Notes under the pieces: generated by a model | What the model was told of the DNA's origin: nothing | What the model saw: the letters and a program-made list of their open reading frames with translations, nothing else | Databases searched by the model: none | Shown here: positions 1-7,468 of the stretch, in pieces | How positions within the stretch are numbered: the stretch's first letter is position 1 | Layout of the letters: each line of letters opens with the position of its first letter | From: Acidobacteriota bacterium | Lineage (GTDB): Bacteria; Acidobacteriota; Vicinamibacteria; Vicinamibacterales; 2-12-FULL-66-21 | Direction: 5' to 3' | Assembly (NCBI GenBank): GCA_013817065.1 | Contig: JACDDJ010000056.1 | Coordinates: 1 to 12,657 of the forward strand | Length of the DNA: 12,657 nt | Made by a program: the position numbers and the translations under genes

Positions 1-2190
1 ATTGACGTCGGCACGCAGAACGCGCGGAAGCAGTTGTTCCCTCTGCAGACCTACCAGATCATCAACAACCTGACCTGGTTCAGAGGCAGTCATTCGTTGC
101 AGAGCGGATTCAACATCCGTCTGATGCATCAAGAGGACTTCCGCAACGACAAGGTCATCGGCTCGCTCAGCACCCCGGTGGCGCAGGTCGGGGCAGGATC
201 GTTCAGCCGGGTGCCGGCCGCCCAGCGTCCCGGCTTCATTGCCGCGACCGACATAGCACGATACAACGCCCTCTACGGGACCCTTCTCGGGGTGGTCGAT
301 TCGTCCGCCTACCTCGCGACCCGCGACGGCAGTCTGCAGCCGAATCCGATCGGCACCGGTCTGATCAGCCAGTCGGACCTCAATGCCTACGAGTTCTACG
401 CGGCGGACACCTGGCAGGTGAAACCGACGTTCACCCTGAACTACGGCCTCACCTACAACTGGCAGACGCCGCCAACAGAAAAAGACGGCCGTCAGACGTT
501 GCTCACGTTCCGGGACACGGGCAAGCTCGTCGATGCGCAACAGTATCTGGCCGACAAGCGCGCCGCGGCCGAACGTGGCGAGATCTACAACCCGACGCTC
601 GCCTACATACCGATCCGGGAATCCGGACGGAAGCACGCCTTTGACACCGACTACACGAACGTCTCGCCGCGTGTCTCGGCGGCCTGGACGCCCTCGTTTA
701 CCAAAGGCTTCGCCAACCGTCTCTTCGGCGACGGCAAGACCGTCATCCGCGGCGGCTACTCGCTGCTCTACGACCGGAGCACCACCGTCCAGACGATCGT
801 GATCCCGACGCTCGGCGTCGGCTTCGCGCAGACGCTGTCAGTCAACGGTCCCAGGGGGCCCCTCGGCGATCCGTTCCGCGTCGGTGACGGACCGATTCCC
901 CTGGCGGAGAATACGGCGCAAACCTCGCCGATCGTGCCCGCACTGGGATTCGGCGAGCTCCTCTCGTTTGTGGTCGATCCGAACATCACGGTCCCGCGCA
1001 GCCACACGGCCAATTTCACCCTGCAGCGCGAGTTGCGCGGCAACATCGTGGTCGAGCTCGGCTTCATCGGGCGCTACGGGCGGAACCTCTATCAGAGCGT
1101 CAACCTGAACCAGGTGCCCTACATGTTCAAGGATCCTGCGTCGGGGCAGACCTTCGGGCAGGCCTTCGACGCCCTGGCTGCCGAGTTGCGCGCGAACCCC
1201 GGCGGCGCTGCGAGCGTCACCCCGCAGCCGTGGTTCGAGAACCTCGTGCCTGTCCTGGGGACACGAGGGGTCGCGGCCAGCAACACCGAGAACATCATCA
1301 ACGGCAACCTGAGCAGCCTGTTCCTGTTCGGATTGGACTTCGTCGCGGCGAAGTCCTTCAACAATCTCCAGGTGCTCGAGCTGTTCATGCGGACCTCGCT
1401 CGGCCGGTCGAACTACAACGGCTTCTTCACGACCGTCCGCAAGCGATTCTCGGGCGGCCTTGCCTTCGACGCCAACTACACCTGGTCGAGATCTCTCGAT
1501 CAGGTCGGCGCCGTGCAGAACAGCGCCGGACTCCTGCCGAACTCCTTCGAGCCCGACTCCGAGTATGGGCCGTCATTTAACGACATCACCCACATTTTCA
1601 ACAGCAACTGGGTATATGAGCTGCCAATCGCCCGCAACCGTCTGTGGGGAGGATGGTACACATCGGGCATCTTCCGGGCCCAGAGCGGCTTTCCTGCCGA
1701 GATCATTCAGGGTTTCCAGGTTTGGGGCGGAAGCGCCCTGCTCGGGTTCGGGTCGGGCGCCATTCCGACAGGCCCAATCCCGGACGCCAATGTCAACGGG
1801 GGCGTCGTGGGATCGGGCGGGATCGGCACGTCCGGCGATCCGGCAAGGAACGGCAGCGGCCTGAACATCTTCCGCGACCCGCAGAGCGTCTTCAACAACG
1901 TTCGCCGGCTGGAGCTCGCCAACGATAAGCGCACAGGACGCGGCGTGTTCCGCGGCTTCGGGTTCTGGCAGCTCGATCTCAGCCTCGGGAAGTCGACGAA
2001 GATGGCGGGCGACGTCCGCCTGACCGTTTCCGCCGATGCGATCAACGTGCTGAACCACGTGAATTTTAACGACCCGGGAACGAACCTCCAGGCTGCGCAG
2101 ACCTTCGGGGTGATCACGACCCAGCGGATCAGCGCCCTGCAGAACATCTTTCCGCGGCGGATTCAATTCGGCGCGCGGCTCGATTTCTGA
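1..2190 (+). CDS. TonB-dependent receptor (Oar-like), C-terminal barrel part, 5' end cut by window
   Basis: Outer-membrane beta-barrel that would import a ligand using TonB energy. The frame is open from base 1 with no convincing start (the first possible one is a TTG at 34), so the gene begins outside the window; 729 residues are visible. Relatives in Acidobacteriota are usually about 1,000-1,200 residues, with a carboxypeptidase-regulatory-like domain and a plug first, so those parts are probably missing here. What is seen: long alternating strands rich in Tyr, Phe, Asn and Arg, phrases such as YEFYAADTWQVKPTFTLNYG and RRIQFGARLDF, and a terminal Phe typical of barrel proteins handled by the Bam machinery. 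The frequent 'NYTWSRSLDQ' style segment is typical of this family. Substrate cannot be told from sequence; peptide or oligosaccharide uptake are both possible. A hairpin follows the stop by about 30 bases. Confidence 0.9.
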   Translation: MDVGTQNARKQLFPLQTYQIINNLTWFRGSHSLQSGFNIRLMHQEDFRNDKVIGSLSTPVAQVGAGSFSRVPAAQRPGFIAATDIARYNALYGTLLGVVDSSAYLATRDGSLQPNPIGTGLISQSDLNAYEFYAADTWQVKPTFTLNYGLTYNWQTPPTEKDGRQTLLTFRDTGKLVDAQQYLADKRAAAERGEIYNPTLAYIPIRESGRKHAFDTDYTNVSPRVSAAWTPSFTKGFANRLFGDGKTVIRGGYSLLYDRSTTVQTIVIPTLGVGFAQTLSVNGPRGPLGDPFRVGDGPIPLAENTAQTSPIVPALGFGELLSFVVDPNITVPRSHTANFTLQRELRGNIVVELGFIGRYGRNLYQSVNLNQVPYMFKDPASGQTFGQAFDALAAELRANPGGAASVTPQPWFENLVPVLGTRGVAASNTENIINGNLSSLFLFGLDFVAAKSFNNLQVLELFMRTSLGRSNYNGFFTTVRKRFSGGLAFDANYTWSRSLDQVGAVQNSAGLLPNSFEPDSEYGPSFNDITHIFNSNWVYELPIARNRLWGGWYTSGIFRAQSGFPAEIIQGFQVWGGSALLGFGSGAIPTGPIPDANVNGGVVGSGGIGTSGDPARNGSGLNIFRDPQSVFNNVRRLELANDKRTGRGVFRGFGFWQLDLSLGKSTKMAGDVRLTVSADAINVLNHVNFNDPGTNLQAAQTFGVITTQRISALQNIFPRRIQFGARLDF

Positions 2191-2218
2191 GGGAGCTGAA
2201 CGCTCGCTGTCCTTGAAA

Positions 2219-2254
2219 AGGAGATCAGGAGAAATTCAACTCTTCTGATCTCCT
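2219..2254 (+). terminator. strong hairpin after the TonB receptor gene, candidate terminator
   Basis: Arms 2219-2232 and 2241-2254 pair over 14 bp with one G-U, around an 8-base loop (AATTCAAC). The core AGGAGATCAG / CTGATCTCCT is perfect. No clear T-run follows (GATCTTCCGTT), so it is not a textbook intrinsic terminator and may be a 3'-end stabilising stem or an interspersed repeat. It lies between the receptor stop (2190) and the next start (2318). Confidence 0.5.
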
Positions 2255-2317
2255 GATCTTCCGTTAAACCACATTTGCATTGACCGCCCGACGAATTCTT
2301 TTCCTGTGAGCCACGCA

Positions 2318-4504
2318 ATGAAGATCAAAATCCGGCGCGCGTCTCCTTGGCGAGCCTATCCGTACATCGCGCTGATCGCTTTCCTATCCAGCACTGACGC
2401 TCTACTGCCCCGGACCGCCGCGGCTCAGACCGCCGAGGTCGCGGGCCGGTGGGAGGGGGCCGTACAGATTCCCGGCACCGAGCTCAAGATCGAAGTGGAA
2501 CTGTCGCGTGCTGCAAGCGGGTGGAGCGGCACGATCGATATCCCCGCGCAGGGCGCACGCGGCCTGGCGCTCGGCGACGTGGTCGTGCAGGGGACGGCGG
2601 TGTCGTTCACGTTGCCCAGCGTTCCGGGCACGCCGGCGTTCAAGGGCACGCTCGCCGCTGACCGCGCGTCCATCTCCGGCAGCTTCACGCAGGCCGGGCA
2701 GACCTTTCCGTTCAAGCTGCAGCGAAAGGCGGATCCGTCCGCCGCCGCGGCGTCATCACTCGCCGGGTTCGACGAGTTCGTGCAGTCGGCGATGAAAAGC
2801 TGGAACGTACCCGGCCTCGCCGTCGCCCTGGTCCAAGACGGCAAGGTCGTGCTCGCGAAAGGCTACGGCCTGCGAAACATCCAGGCCAACCTCCCGGTGA
2901 CCGCCGACACGATCTTCGCCATCGGCTCGTCGACCAAGGCCTTCACGACGATGGCGATGGGGATCCTGGTGGAGGAGGGCAAGCTCGCGTGGGACGAACC
3001 AGTCACGAAGTATCTTCCGAAGTTTGCGCTGAAGGACGAAGTGGCCGGCAAGCGCATGACACCCCGGGACCTGGTCACGCACCGCTCCGGTCTGCCCCGC
3101 CACGACCTGGTCTGGTACAACGCCCAGCTCACGAGACCCGAGCTCGTCGCACGGTTGCCGTACCTGGAGCCGAACGAGGATTTTCGTGAGAAGTTCCAGT
3201 ACCAGAATCTGATGTTCCTGACGGCGGGGCACCTGGCGGCGGAGGTCGCCGGCACGTCGTGGGAGGACGTGATTCGCTCCCGGATCCTGGATCCGATCGG
3301 CATGAAGAACAGTAATTTTGCCGTGAGCGAGTCACAGAAGGGGCGCGATTTCGCGACTCCCTATACGCTCACCGAGAAAAAGGCTCTCGATATTCCTTTT
3401 CGGGCGATCGACGCCATGGGGCCCGCCGGTTCGATCAATTCCAGCGTCAACGACATGACGAAGTGGCTGCAGCTGAATCTTGGCGGCGGCCAGGTCGCGG
3501 GCAAGCGGATCGTGGCGCCGCGGCAGGTCCAGGACATGCACAGGCCGCAGATGGTCATCCAGACCTTCCCCGGCCTCTTCGAGGATCTGGAGGTTCAGCA
3601 GCCATCGTACGGACTGGGCTGGATCATCGAGTCGTACCGCGGGAAGAAGCGAGTGCACCACGGCGGTAACATCGACGGATTCTCGGCGCAGGTGTCGATG
3701 CTGCCCGACGAGGGCATCGGCGTCGTCGTACTGTCGAATCTCAATGGGAATCCGCTGCCCGATATCGTCGCCCGTCACGCCTCCGACAGGCTCCTTGGGC
3801 TCGAGCCGATCGACTGGAACGGACGATCCCTGAAACGGCGCGACGTCGGTGAGAAGGCGTCCGCGAGCGCGAAGAAAGCGGCCGGCGAAGAGCGGAAGAC
3901 CGGCACGAAGCCGGCGCACTCGCTGGACGCTTATGCGGGCGAGTACGTCCACCCCGCGTACGGGTCGGTGACGGTCGCGCGCGCAGGCGAAGGACTTTCG
4001 GGGCGTTTCCACGACCTGCCGATGCGGTTGACTCACTGGCACTTCGAAACGTTCCGCGCCGACGTCGACGACAAGAGCCTGGCGGAGGTGAAGCTCTTTT
4101 TTCAGTTCTTCACCGATGCGCAGGGAGAGGTCGATCGCCTGACCATTCCGCTCGAGCCCTCGGTTCAGCCGATCGCCTTCAAGAAACTCCCGCCGGCCCG
4201 CTTGACCGACGCGGGCTTTCTGCGGCAGCTCGCCGGCGACTATGCGATGGCCGACAACCCGGCGTTCAAGATGGCCGTGACGCTGAACGGTTCGACTCTC
4301 AGCCTGACGCTTCCCGGGCAACCGCCGCTCGAACTCGAACCTGCCCACGGCACGACGTTCAACGTGAAAGGCCTCAGCGGATTCAACGCGCGCTTCGTCG
4401 TCGAAACGGGCAAGCCGACGCAATTGAAGCTGATCCAGCCAAACGGCGTGTTCACGCTGACGAAAACCACAGCAGAAACACAGAAGGACCAGACCAACCG
4501 CTGA
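2318..4504 (+). CDS. exported serine hydrolase, class C beta-lactamase / S12 family, with N- and C-terminal beta domains
   Basis: Penicillin-binding-type serine hydrolase (esterase, D-aminopeptidase or amidase; substrate unknown). I chose ATG 2318 (728 residues); GTG 2306 is in frame 12 bases earlier, and neither has a clear ribosome site. Residues 1-36 form a signal peptide (KIKIRR, hydrophobic core, AAA). Residues about 38-138 are a small beta domain (RWEGAVQIPG start). The catalytic domain, about 150-500, has S204-S-T-K207 (nucleophile and general base), Y295-Q-N297, and H448-G-G450 in place of the KTG box, as in class C relatives. A Lys/Ala-rich linker (about 507-535) leads to a DUF3471-like beta domain (from about 537, DAYAGEY) and a second lipocalin-like domain (about 630-720). 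The catalytic-plus-two-barrels layout recalls Ochrobactrum D-aminopeptidase DAP (S12). The next gene starts 9 bases after the stop, so the two are probably one transcript. Confidence 0.88.
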   Translation: MKIKIRRASPWRAYPYIALIAFLSSTDALLPRTAAAQTAEVAGRWEGAVQIPGTELKIEVELSRAASGWSGTIDIPAQGARGLALGDVVVQGTAVSFTLPSVPGTPAFKGTLAADRASISGSFTQAGQTFPFKLQRKADPSAAAASSLAGFDEFVQSAMKSWNVPGLAVALVQDGKVVLAKGYGLRNIQANLPVTADTIFAIGSSTKAFTTMAMGILVEEGKLAWDEPVTKYLPKFALKDEVAGKRMTPRDLVTHRSGLPRHDLVWYNAQLTRPELVARLPYLEPNEDFREKFQYQNLMFLTAGHLAAEVAGTSWEDVIRSRILDPIGMKNSNFAVSESQKGRDFATPYTLTEKKALDIPFRAIDAMGPAGSINSSVNDMTKWLQLNLGGGQVAGKRIVAPRQVQDMHRPQMVIQTFPGLFEDLEVQQPSYGLGWIIESYRGKKRVHHGGNIDGFSAQVSMLPDEGIGVVVLSNLNGNPLPDIVARHASDRLLGLEPIDWNGRSLKRRDVGEKASASAKKAAGEERKTGTKPAHSLDAYAGEYVHPAYGSVTVARAGEGLSGRFHDLPMRLTHWHFETFRADVDDKSLAEVKLFFQFFTDAQGEVDRLTIPLEPSVQPIAFKKLPPARLTDAGFLRQLAGDYAMADNPAFKMAVTLNGSTLSLTLPGQPPLELEPAHGTTFNVKGLSGFNARFVVETGKPTQLKLIQPNGVFTLTKTTAETQKDQTNR

Positions 4505-4513
4505 GCGTCCACG

Positions 4514-5695
4514 ATGCCCACGAGACGAGAAGCACTCACCGCGCTGACCGCCGGCATCGCCGCCCTCGGCGCGCCGCTGATCAACCGGGGACGCCACCGG
4601 CTGCTCGGTGCGGGTCAGCGCGAGTACTCGACGCGTGCGCTGGACCTCGTCCGCACGGCCACCGTCATCGACATGCTCAGCCCGCTCACGCTGGACTTCC
4701 CGAAGTTCGGGCGCTGGATGTCAGACCCAGACGCCTTCACGGCAGCCGATCTCGCACCGTTCCGGACGTCGGGTATCAACGTGTTTCACATCGCCGTCGG
4801 CACGGGTGGCCCCAATGCCTACGTGCAGAACCTCGAATTTTTCACCGCCTGGAACTCGTTTCTCGCCAATCAGGACCAGGCCTTCCTGCGAATCGACAGC
4901 GCCGCCGATCTGGACCGGGTGAAGGGTTCGGGGCGGATCGGCGTGCTGCTCGGGATCCAGAACGCCGAGCACTTCCGGACCGTGAGCGACGTGGATACGT
5001 TCTACGCCGCCGGCCAGCGGGTGGCGCAGCTCACCTACAACACGCGCAATCTCATCGGCAACGGCGCCACCGAGCGCCGTGACGACGGTCTCTCCGACTT
5101 CGGCGTCGCCATCGTCGAGCGCATGAACAGAACCGGGATGGCCGTGGACGTGTCGCACTGCGGCGACCGCACGACGCTCGACGCGTTCGAGGCGAGCCGG
5201 CGCCCGGTCCTGATCACGCACTCCAACTGCCGTGCGCTCGTGCCGGGCCATCCACGGTGCAAGACCGACGAGGCCATCCGCCGGATGGCTGCGACGGGCG
5301 GAGTCATGGGCATCACGGGCGTGCGCATGTTCGTACGCGGCGAGGAGCCGACGACCATCGAGCACTTCGTCGATCACATCGACCACGTCGCCCGGCTGAC
5401 GTCGATCGAGCACGTGGGGATCGGCAGCGACATCGATCTGTACGGCTACGACGCGATGAAGCCCGAAGAGAACAAGCGGCTGCGCGACGGCTACAAGGGG
5501 AGCTACGGTTTCCGCGAGAAGATCGACATCGAAGGGATCAACCATCCCCAGCGGATGTTCGACGTCGCCGAGGCGCTGATCCGCCGCAAGTACAGCGATC
5601 GCAGCATCGAGCTGGTCCTCGGCGGCAACTTCAAGCGGGTGCTGGCCGAGATCTGGAAGCGTCTGCCGGCGCCTCCGAAGATGCCGCCGAAGTGA
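4514..5695 (+). CDS. M19 (renal/membrane dipeptidase) family protein with altered zinc site, Tat-type signal
   Basis: 393 residues, normal for M19 TIM-barrel dipeptidases, which use two zinc ions to cut dipeptides, including ones with a C-terminal D-residue. The N-terminus TRREALTALTAGIAALGAP fits a twin-arginine export signal. Family landmarks that are present: H215 in VDVSHCG and H236 in LITHSN (second-site zinc ligands), R248 (substrate-binding Arg by alignment), and D306 in IGSDID (catalytic/ligand Asp). Landmarks not present: the N-terminal H-x-D of the usual DGHNDLP reads L55-S-P57 in VIDMLSP, and the bridging Glu of GVEGGH reads Q149 in GIQNAEH. So the first zinc site looks lost and the enzyme may be mono-zinc, altered or non-peptidase. 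No ribosome site is obvious; translation probably couples to the upstream serine hydrolase, whose stop is 9 bases away. The C-terminus (GGNFKRVLAEIW) is normal, so the gene is complete. Confidence 0.87.
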   Translation: MPTRREALTALTAGIAALGAPLINRGRHRLLGAGQREYSTRALDLVRTATVIDMLSPLTLDFPKFGRWMSDPDAFTAADLAPFRTSGINVFHIAVGTGGPNAYVQNLEFFTAWNSFLANQDQAFLRIDSAADLDRVKGSGRIGVLLGIQNAEHFRTVSDVDTFYAAGQRVAQLTYNTRNLIGNGATERRDDGLSDFGVAIVERMNRTGMAVDVSHCGDRTTLDAFEASRRPVLITHSNCRALVPGHPRCKTDEAIRRMAATGGVMGITGVRMFVRGEEPTTIEHFVDHIDHVARLTSIEHVGIGSDIDLYGYDAMKPEENKRLRDGYKGSYGFREKIDIEGINHPQRMFDVAEALIRRKYSDRSIELVLGGNFKRVLAEIWKRLPAPPKMPPK

Positions 5696-5817
5696 AGCGC
5701 CGCGGCGACGCGCGCCCGAAGCTCTGAGATCACTGCACTGCCGCTGTCGGCGAGGGTCATGATCACGACGCCGCAGCCCTTCAGCCGGTGCGCCAGGAGG
5801 TCGCATCGGAAGCCCAT
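5696..5817 (-). pseudogene. remnant: C-terminal tail of a second serine hydrolase (beta-lactamase family)
   Basis: On the minus strand, a frame read from 5817 down to about 5696 gives GFRCDLLAHRLKGCGVV followed by IMTLADSGSAVISELRARVA. It matches the segment just after the HGG motif of the intact serine hydrolase in this same window (GFSAQVSMLPDEGIGVV) with identical spacing of GF, G, G and VV over 17 residues, and then the usual helix of such proteins. Only about 40 residues remain. Everything upstream, including SxxK, YxN and HGG, is gone, because the frame runs into the opposite-strand oxidoreductase remnant. The frame also continues past 5696 into the 3' end of the M19 gene with no stop there, so the native end may be lost too. 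Not functional. Confidence 0.55.
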
Positions 5818-5992
5818 CAACGGCGGAGCTCAGGACCTTCGGCAGCTGTTCTGGCGTCCCACCCGCCGCCTGTACTCGACGTCGGCTCGAGGTCTCTACA
5901 TCTGCTCGTCGTCGACGCCGCCTGGCGGCGGCATGCACGGCATGTGCGGCTATCACGCCGCGCGCAGGGCGCTGGCTGATCTCGAGCGCTGA
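5816..5992 (+). pseudogene. remnant: C-terminal end of a CrtI/phytoene-desaturase-like NAD(P)/FAD oxidoreductase
   Basis: 58 residues, from INGGAQDLRQLFWRP through GLYICSSSTPPGGGMHGMCG to the stop at 5992. This is the conserved C-terminal flavin-binding end of phytoene-desaturase-like oxidoreductases: the (D)INGG(A/V)QDLRQLF block, then the GLYxCSSSTPPGGGxHGMCGYxAA signature, which is well kept. Intact relatives run to about 500 residues and start with a GxGxxG dinucleotide fold, which is absent here. Recognisable similarity starts abruptly at I (5816); upstream codons in the same frame look unrelated. An ATG at 5759 is in frame and could give a 77-residue product, but I see no ribosome site and such a tail could not bind FAD alone. 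I therefore call it a truncated remnant. Confidence 0.65.
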
Positions 5993-6124
5993 TCGAGTAG
6001 GACGGTCCCTCGTCGTCGGACGTGCGCCGCGATCCACTGCGATAAGATTCCTCGGCGTGCGGACACACAACCCGAGCCTGCGAGAACAACCGGGGCAGGG
6101 ATCCCGACTACGATCTGAGAACGC
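5993..6124. other. intergenic stretch before the M55 gene
   Basis: Spacer between the oxidoreductase remnant and the ribosome site of the M55 gene. I see no gene, no strong hairpin and no convincing promoter pair. Together with the remnants it makes a 442-base gap (5696-6137) without an intact gene. Confidence 0.4.
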
Positions 6125-6131
6125 AAGGAGG
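6125..6131 (+). promoter_or_regulatory. ribosome binding site that fixes the M55 gene start
   Basis: AAGGAGG lies 6 bases before ATG 6138. The frame is open further upstream (to 6057 with a GTG), but this perfect site and the signal peptide that begins right after it make 6138 the start. Confidence 0.85.
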
Positions 6132-6137
6132 TATCAC

Positions 6138-7205
6138 ATGATTCATCGCCGCGTCGTCCTTGCGGTCGCCGGCTTGTCGCTGGCGGCCATCCATCTCTCG
6201 AGCCCGCGGCCGGCCGCGCAGGCCGCGGTGAAGGTCCTGCTCCTCTACGACATGGAAGGGGTGACCGGCGCGAGGCGGCCGCAGGACGTCACTGCCGGCT
6301 CGGACAGCTATCCAGCGACCCGCGAATCGCTGACCGCCGACGTCAATGCAGCGATCGCGGGGCTCCTGAAAGCGGGGGCGACCGAGGTTGTGATCACGGA
6401 CGGGCACGGCAGCGGCAGCAACGAGCCCGACTACCTTCTCGACCAGTTGCCGAAGGGCGCACGCTTCGATCTCCGCGAAGTGCCCTACGATCCCTACATC
6501 GAGACGATGGACAAGAGCTTTGCCGCGATGGTGGCCATCGCCATGCACGGCCGGGCGGGGGGGCAGGGATTTCTCGCCCACACCTACAACGGTCACACCA
6601 GGTGGATCATGGGCGGGCACGACATGAACGAGAGCATGCTCGTGGCCGCCTCGGCCGCACGCTTCGACATCCCGCTCATTCTCGTGACCGGCGACGACGT
6701 GCTGCAGAAGGAGATCGCTGCGTTCTCACCAAGTACCGAGTACGTCGTCGTGAAGAAGGCCGTTACCGTCGAATCCGCTGAACCGCGACCGCGCCGCCAG
6801 GTGTCGGCAGATATCGCCGCGGCGGCGGAGCGCGCGCTCCGCGGACGCGGCAAGGTGACGCCCTGGAAGCCTGCCTTGCCGTCGCCCTTCGAGAATCGGT
6901 ACGGATACATCCTGCCGGAACAAGCAGCTATCGCCATCAACTTTCCGCACGCGTCGCCCGTAGACAACAAGACCGTCGCCATCAGGACGCCGGACTTCAT
7001 GGAAGCCTACCTGACGTTCCGCGCACTGGCCGGCGTCACCGGGATGGCGACCTCCAGGATGATGCTCGGGTGGTTGGGCGACGTCGAAGGCGGACGGGAG
7101 ATCATGCGCACATTGCAAGGCAAGCTGCCGTCTCGCACGCAGCGGACGTTCGAGCCGACCGGACAAGAGATTCCAAGGCCCTTCGGTAAGCACGGCTATC
7201 GCTGA
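6138..7205 (+). CDS. exported M55 family D-aminopeptidase (DppA-like)
   Basis: Zinc aminopeptidase of the DppA family, whose Bacillus subtilis founder releases D-Ala from D-Ala-containing peptides. 355 residues, longer than the roughly 270 of DppA because of a signal peptide (MIHRRVVLAVAGLSLAA, cleavage near PAAQA) and a C-terminal extension. All expected active-site residues are present in order: D38-M-E40 (LLYDMEG), H90 (TDGHG), H137 (AMHGRAG), H148 (LAHTYNG; equivalent of the catalytic His115 of DppA) and E165 (NES). The 11-residue spacing of H137 and H148 equals that of His104/His115 in DppA. The start follows a perfect AAGGAGG. DppA of Bacillus is cytoplasmic, whereas this protein should be periplasmic. 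It lies on the same strand as the serine hydrolase and M19 genes but is separated from them by the remnant region, so it probably has its own promoter. Confidence 0.9.
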   Translation: MIHRRVVLAVAGLSLAAIHLSSPRPAAQAAVKVLLLYDMEGVTGARRPQDVTAGSDSYPATRESLTADVNAAIAGLLKAGATEVVITDGHGSGSNEPDYLLDQLPKGARFDLREVPYDPYIETMDKSFAAMVAIAMHGRAGGQGFLAHTYNGHTRWIMGGHDMNESMLVAASAARFDIPLILVTGDDVLQKEIAAFSPSTEYVVVKKAVTVESAEPRPRRQVSADIAAAAERALRGRGKVTPWKPALPSPFENRYGYILPEQAAIAINFPHASPVDNKTVAIRTPDFMEAYLTFRALAGVTGMATSRMMLGWLGDVEGGREIMRTLQGKLPSRTQRTFEPTGQEIPRPFGKHGYR

Positions 7206-7468
7206 ACGGAGCCAGGAGTGACTGCGTTGCGACCATTCCCGGCGCCTTCGGACGCTTGCCGAGTTGATCCTGTCATCCGGCCCCGGCGGCTCACCGCCGC
7301 TGAACCCGCGGCCCGGCGAGCGGCACTCTTGCGGCGCAAAAGCCGGGCGAGGCTCACCGGCGACACGAACGATCTTGCCGCACTCGCACAGTTGACAGAG
7401 CGCGTGCGGGTGGAAAGGATTGATTACGCCGCTCCCGATCGTCACCGCGCCAGACAGGAGAAGAACCG
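7206..7468. other. 263-base intergenic region before the S9 peptidase gene
   Basis: No supported gene. A short GC-rich hairpin (7284-7289 CGGCGG with 7294-7299 CCGCCG, 4-base loop) lies 79 bases after the M55 stop and could mark a transcript end. The frame following the M55 stop stays open through to the next gene, but its Arg/Ala-rich product and lack of a ribosome site argue against coding. A promoter for the S9 gene is expected here, but I could not identify one. Confidence 0.3.

Noticed and set aside
3332..4597. Long minus-strand open frame opposite the serine hydrolase
   Set aside because: Arg-rich antisense shadow; no domain recognisable and the plus strand is clearly coding.
4721..6070. 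Long minus-strand open frame opposite the M19 gene and remnants
   Set aside because: Antisense shadow of the M19 gene; composition is Arg/Ala/Asp-rich and the M19 reading is secure.
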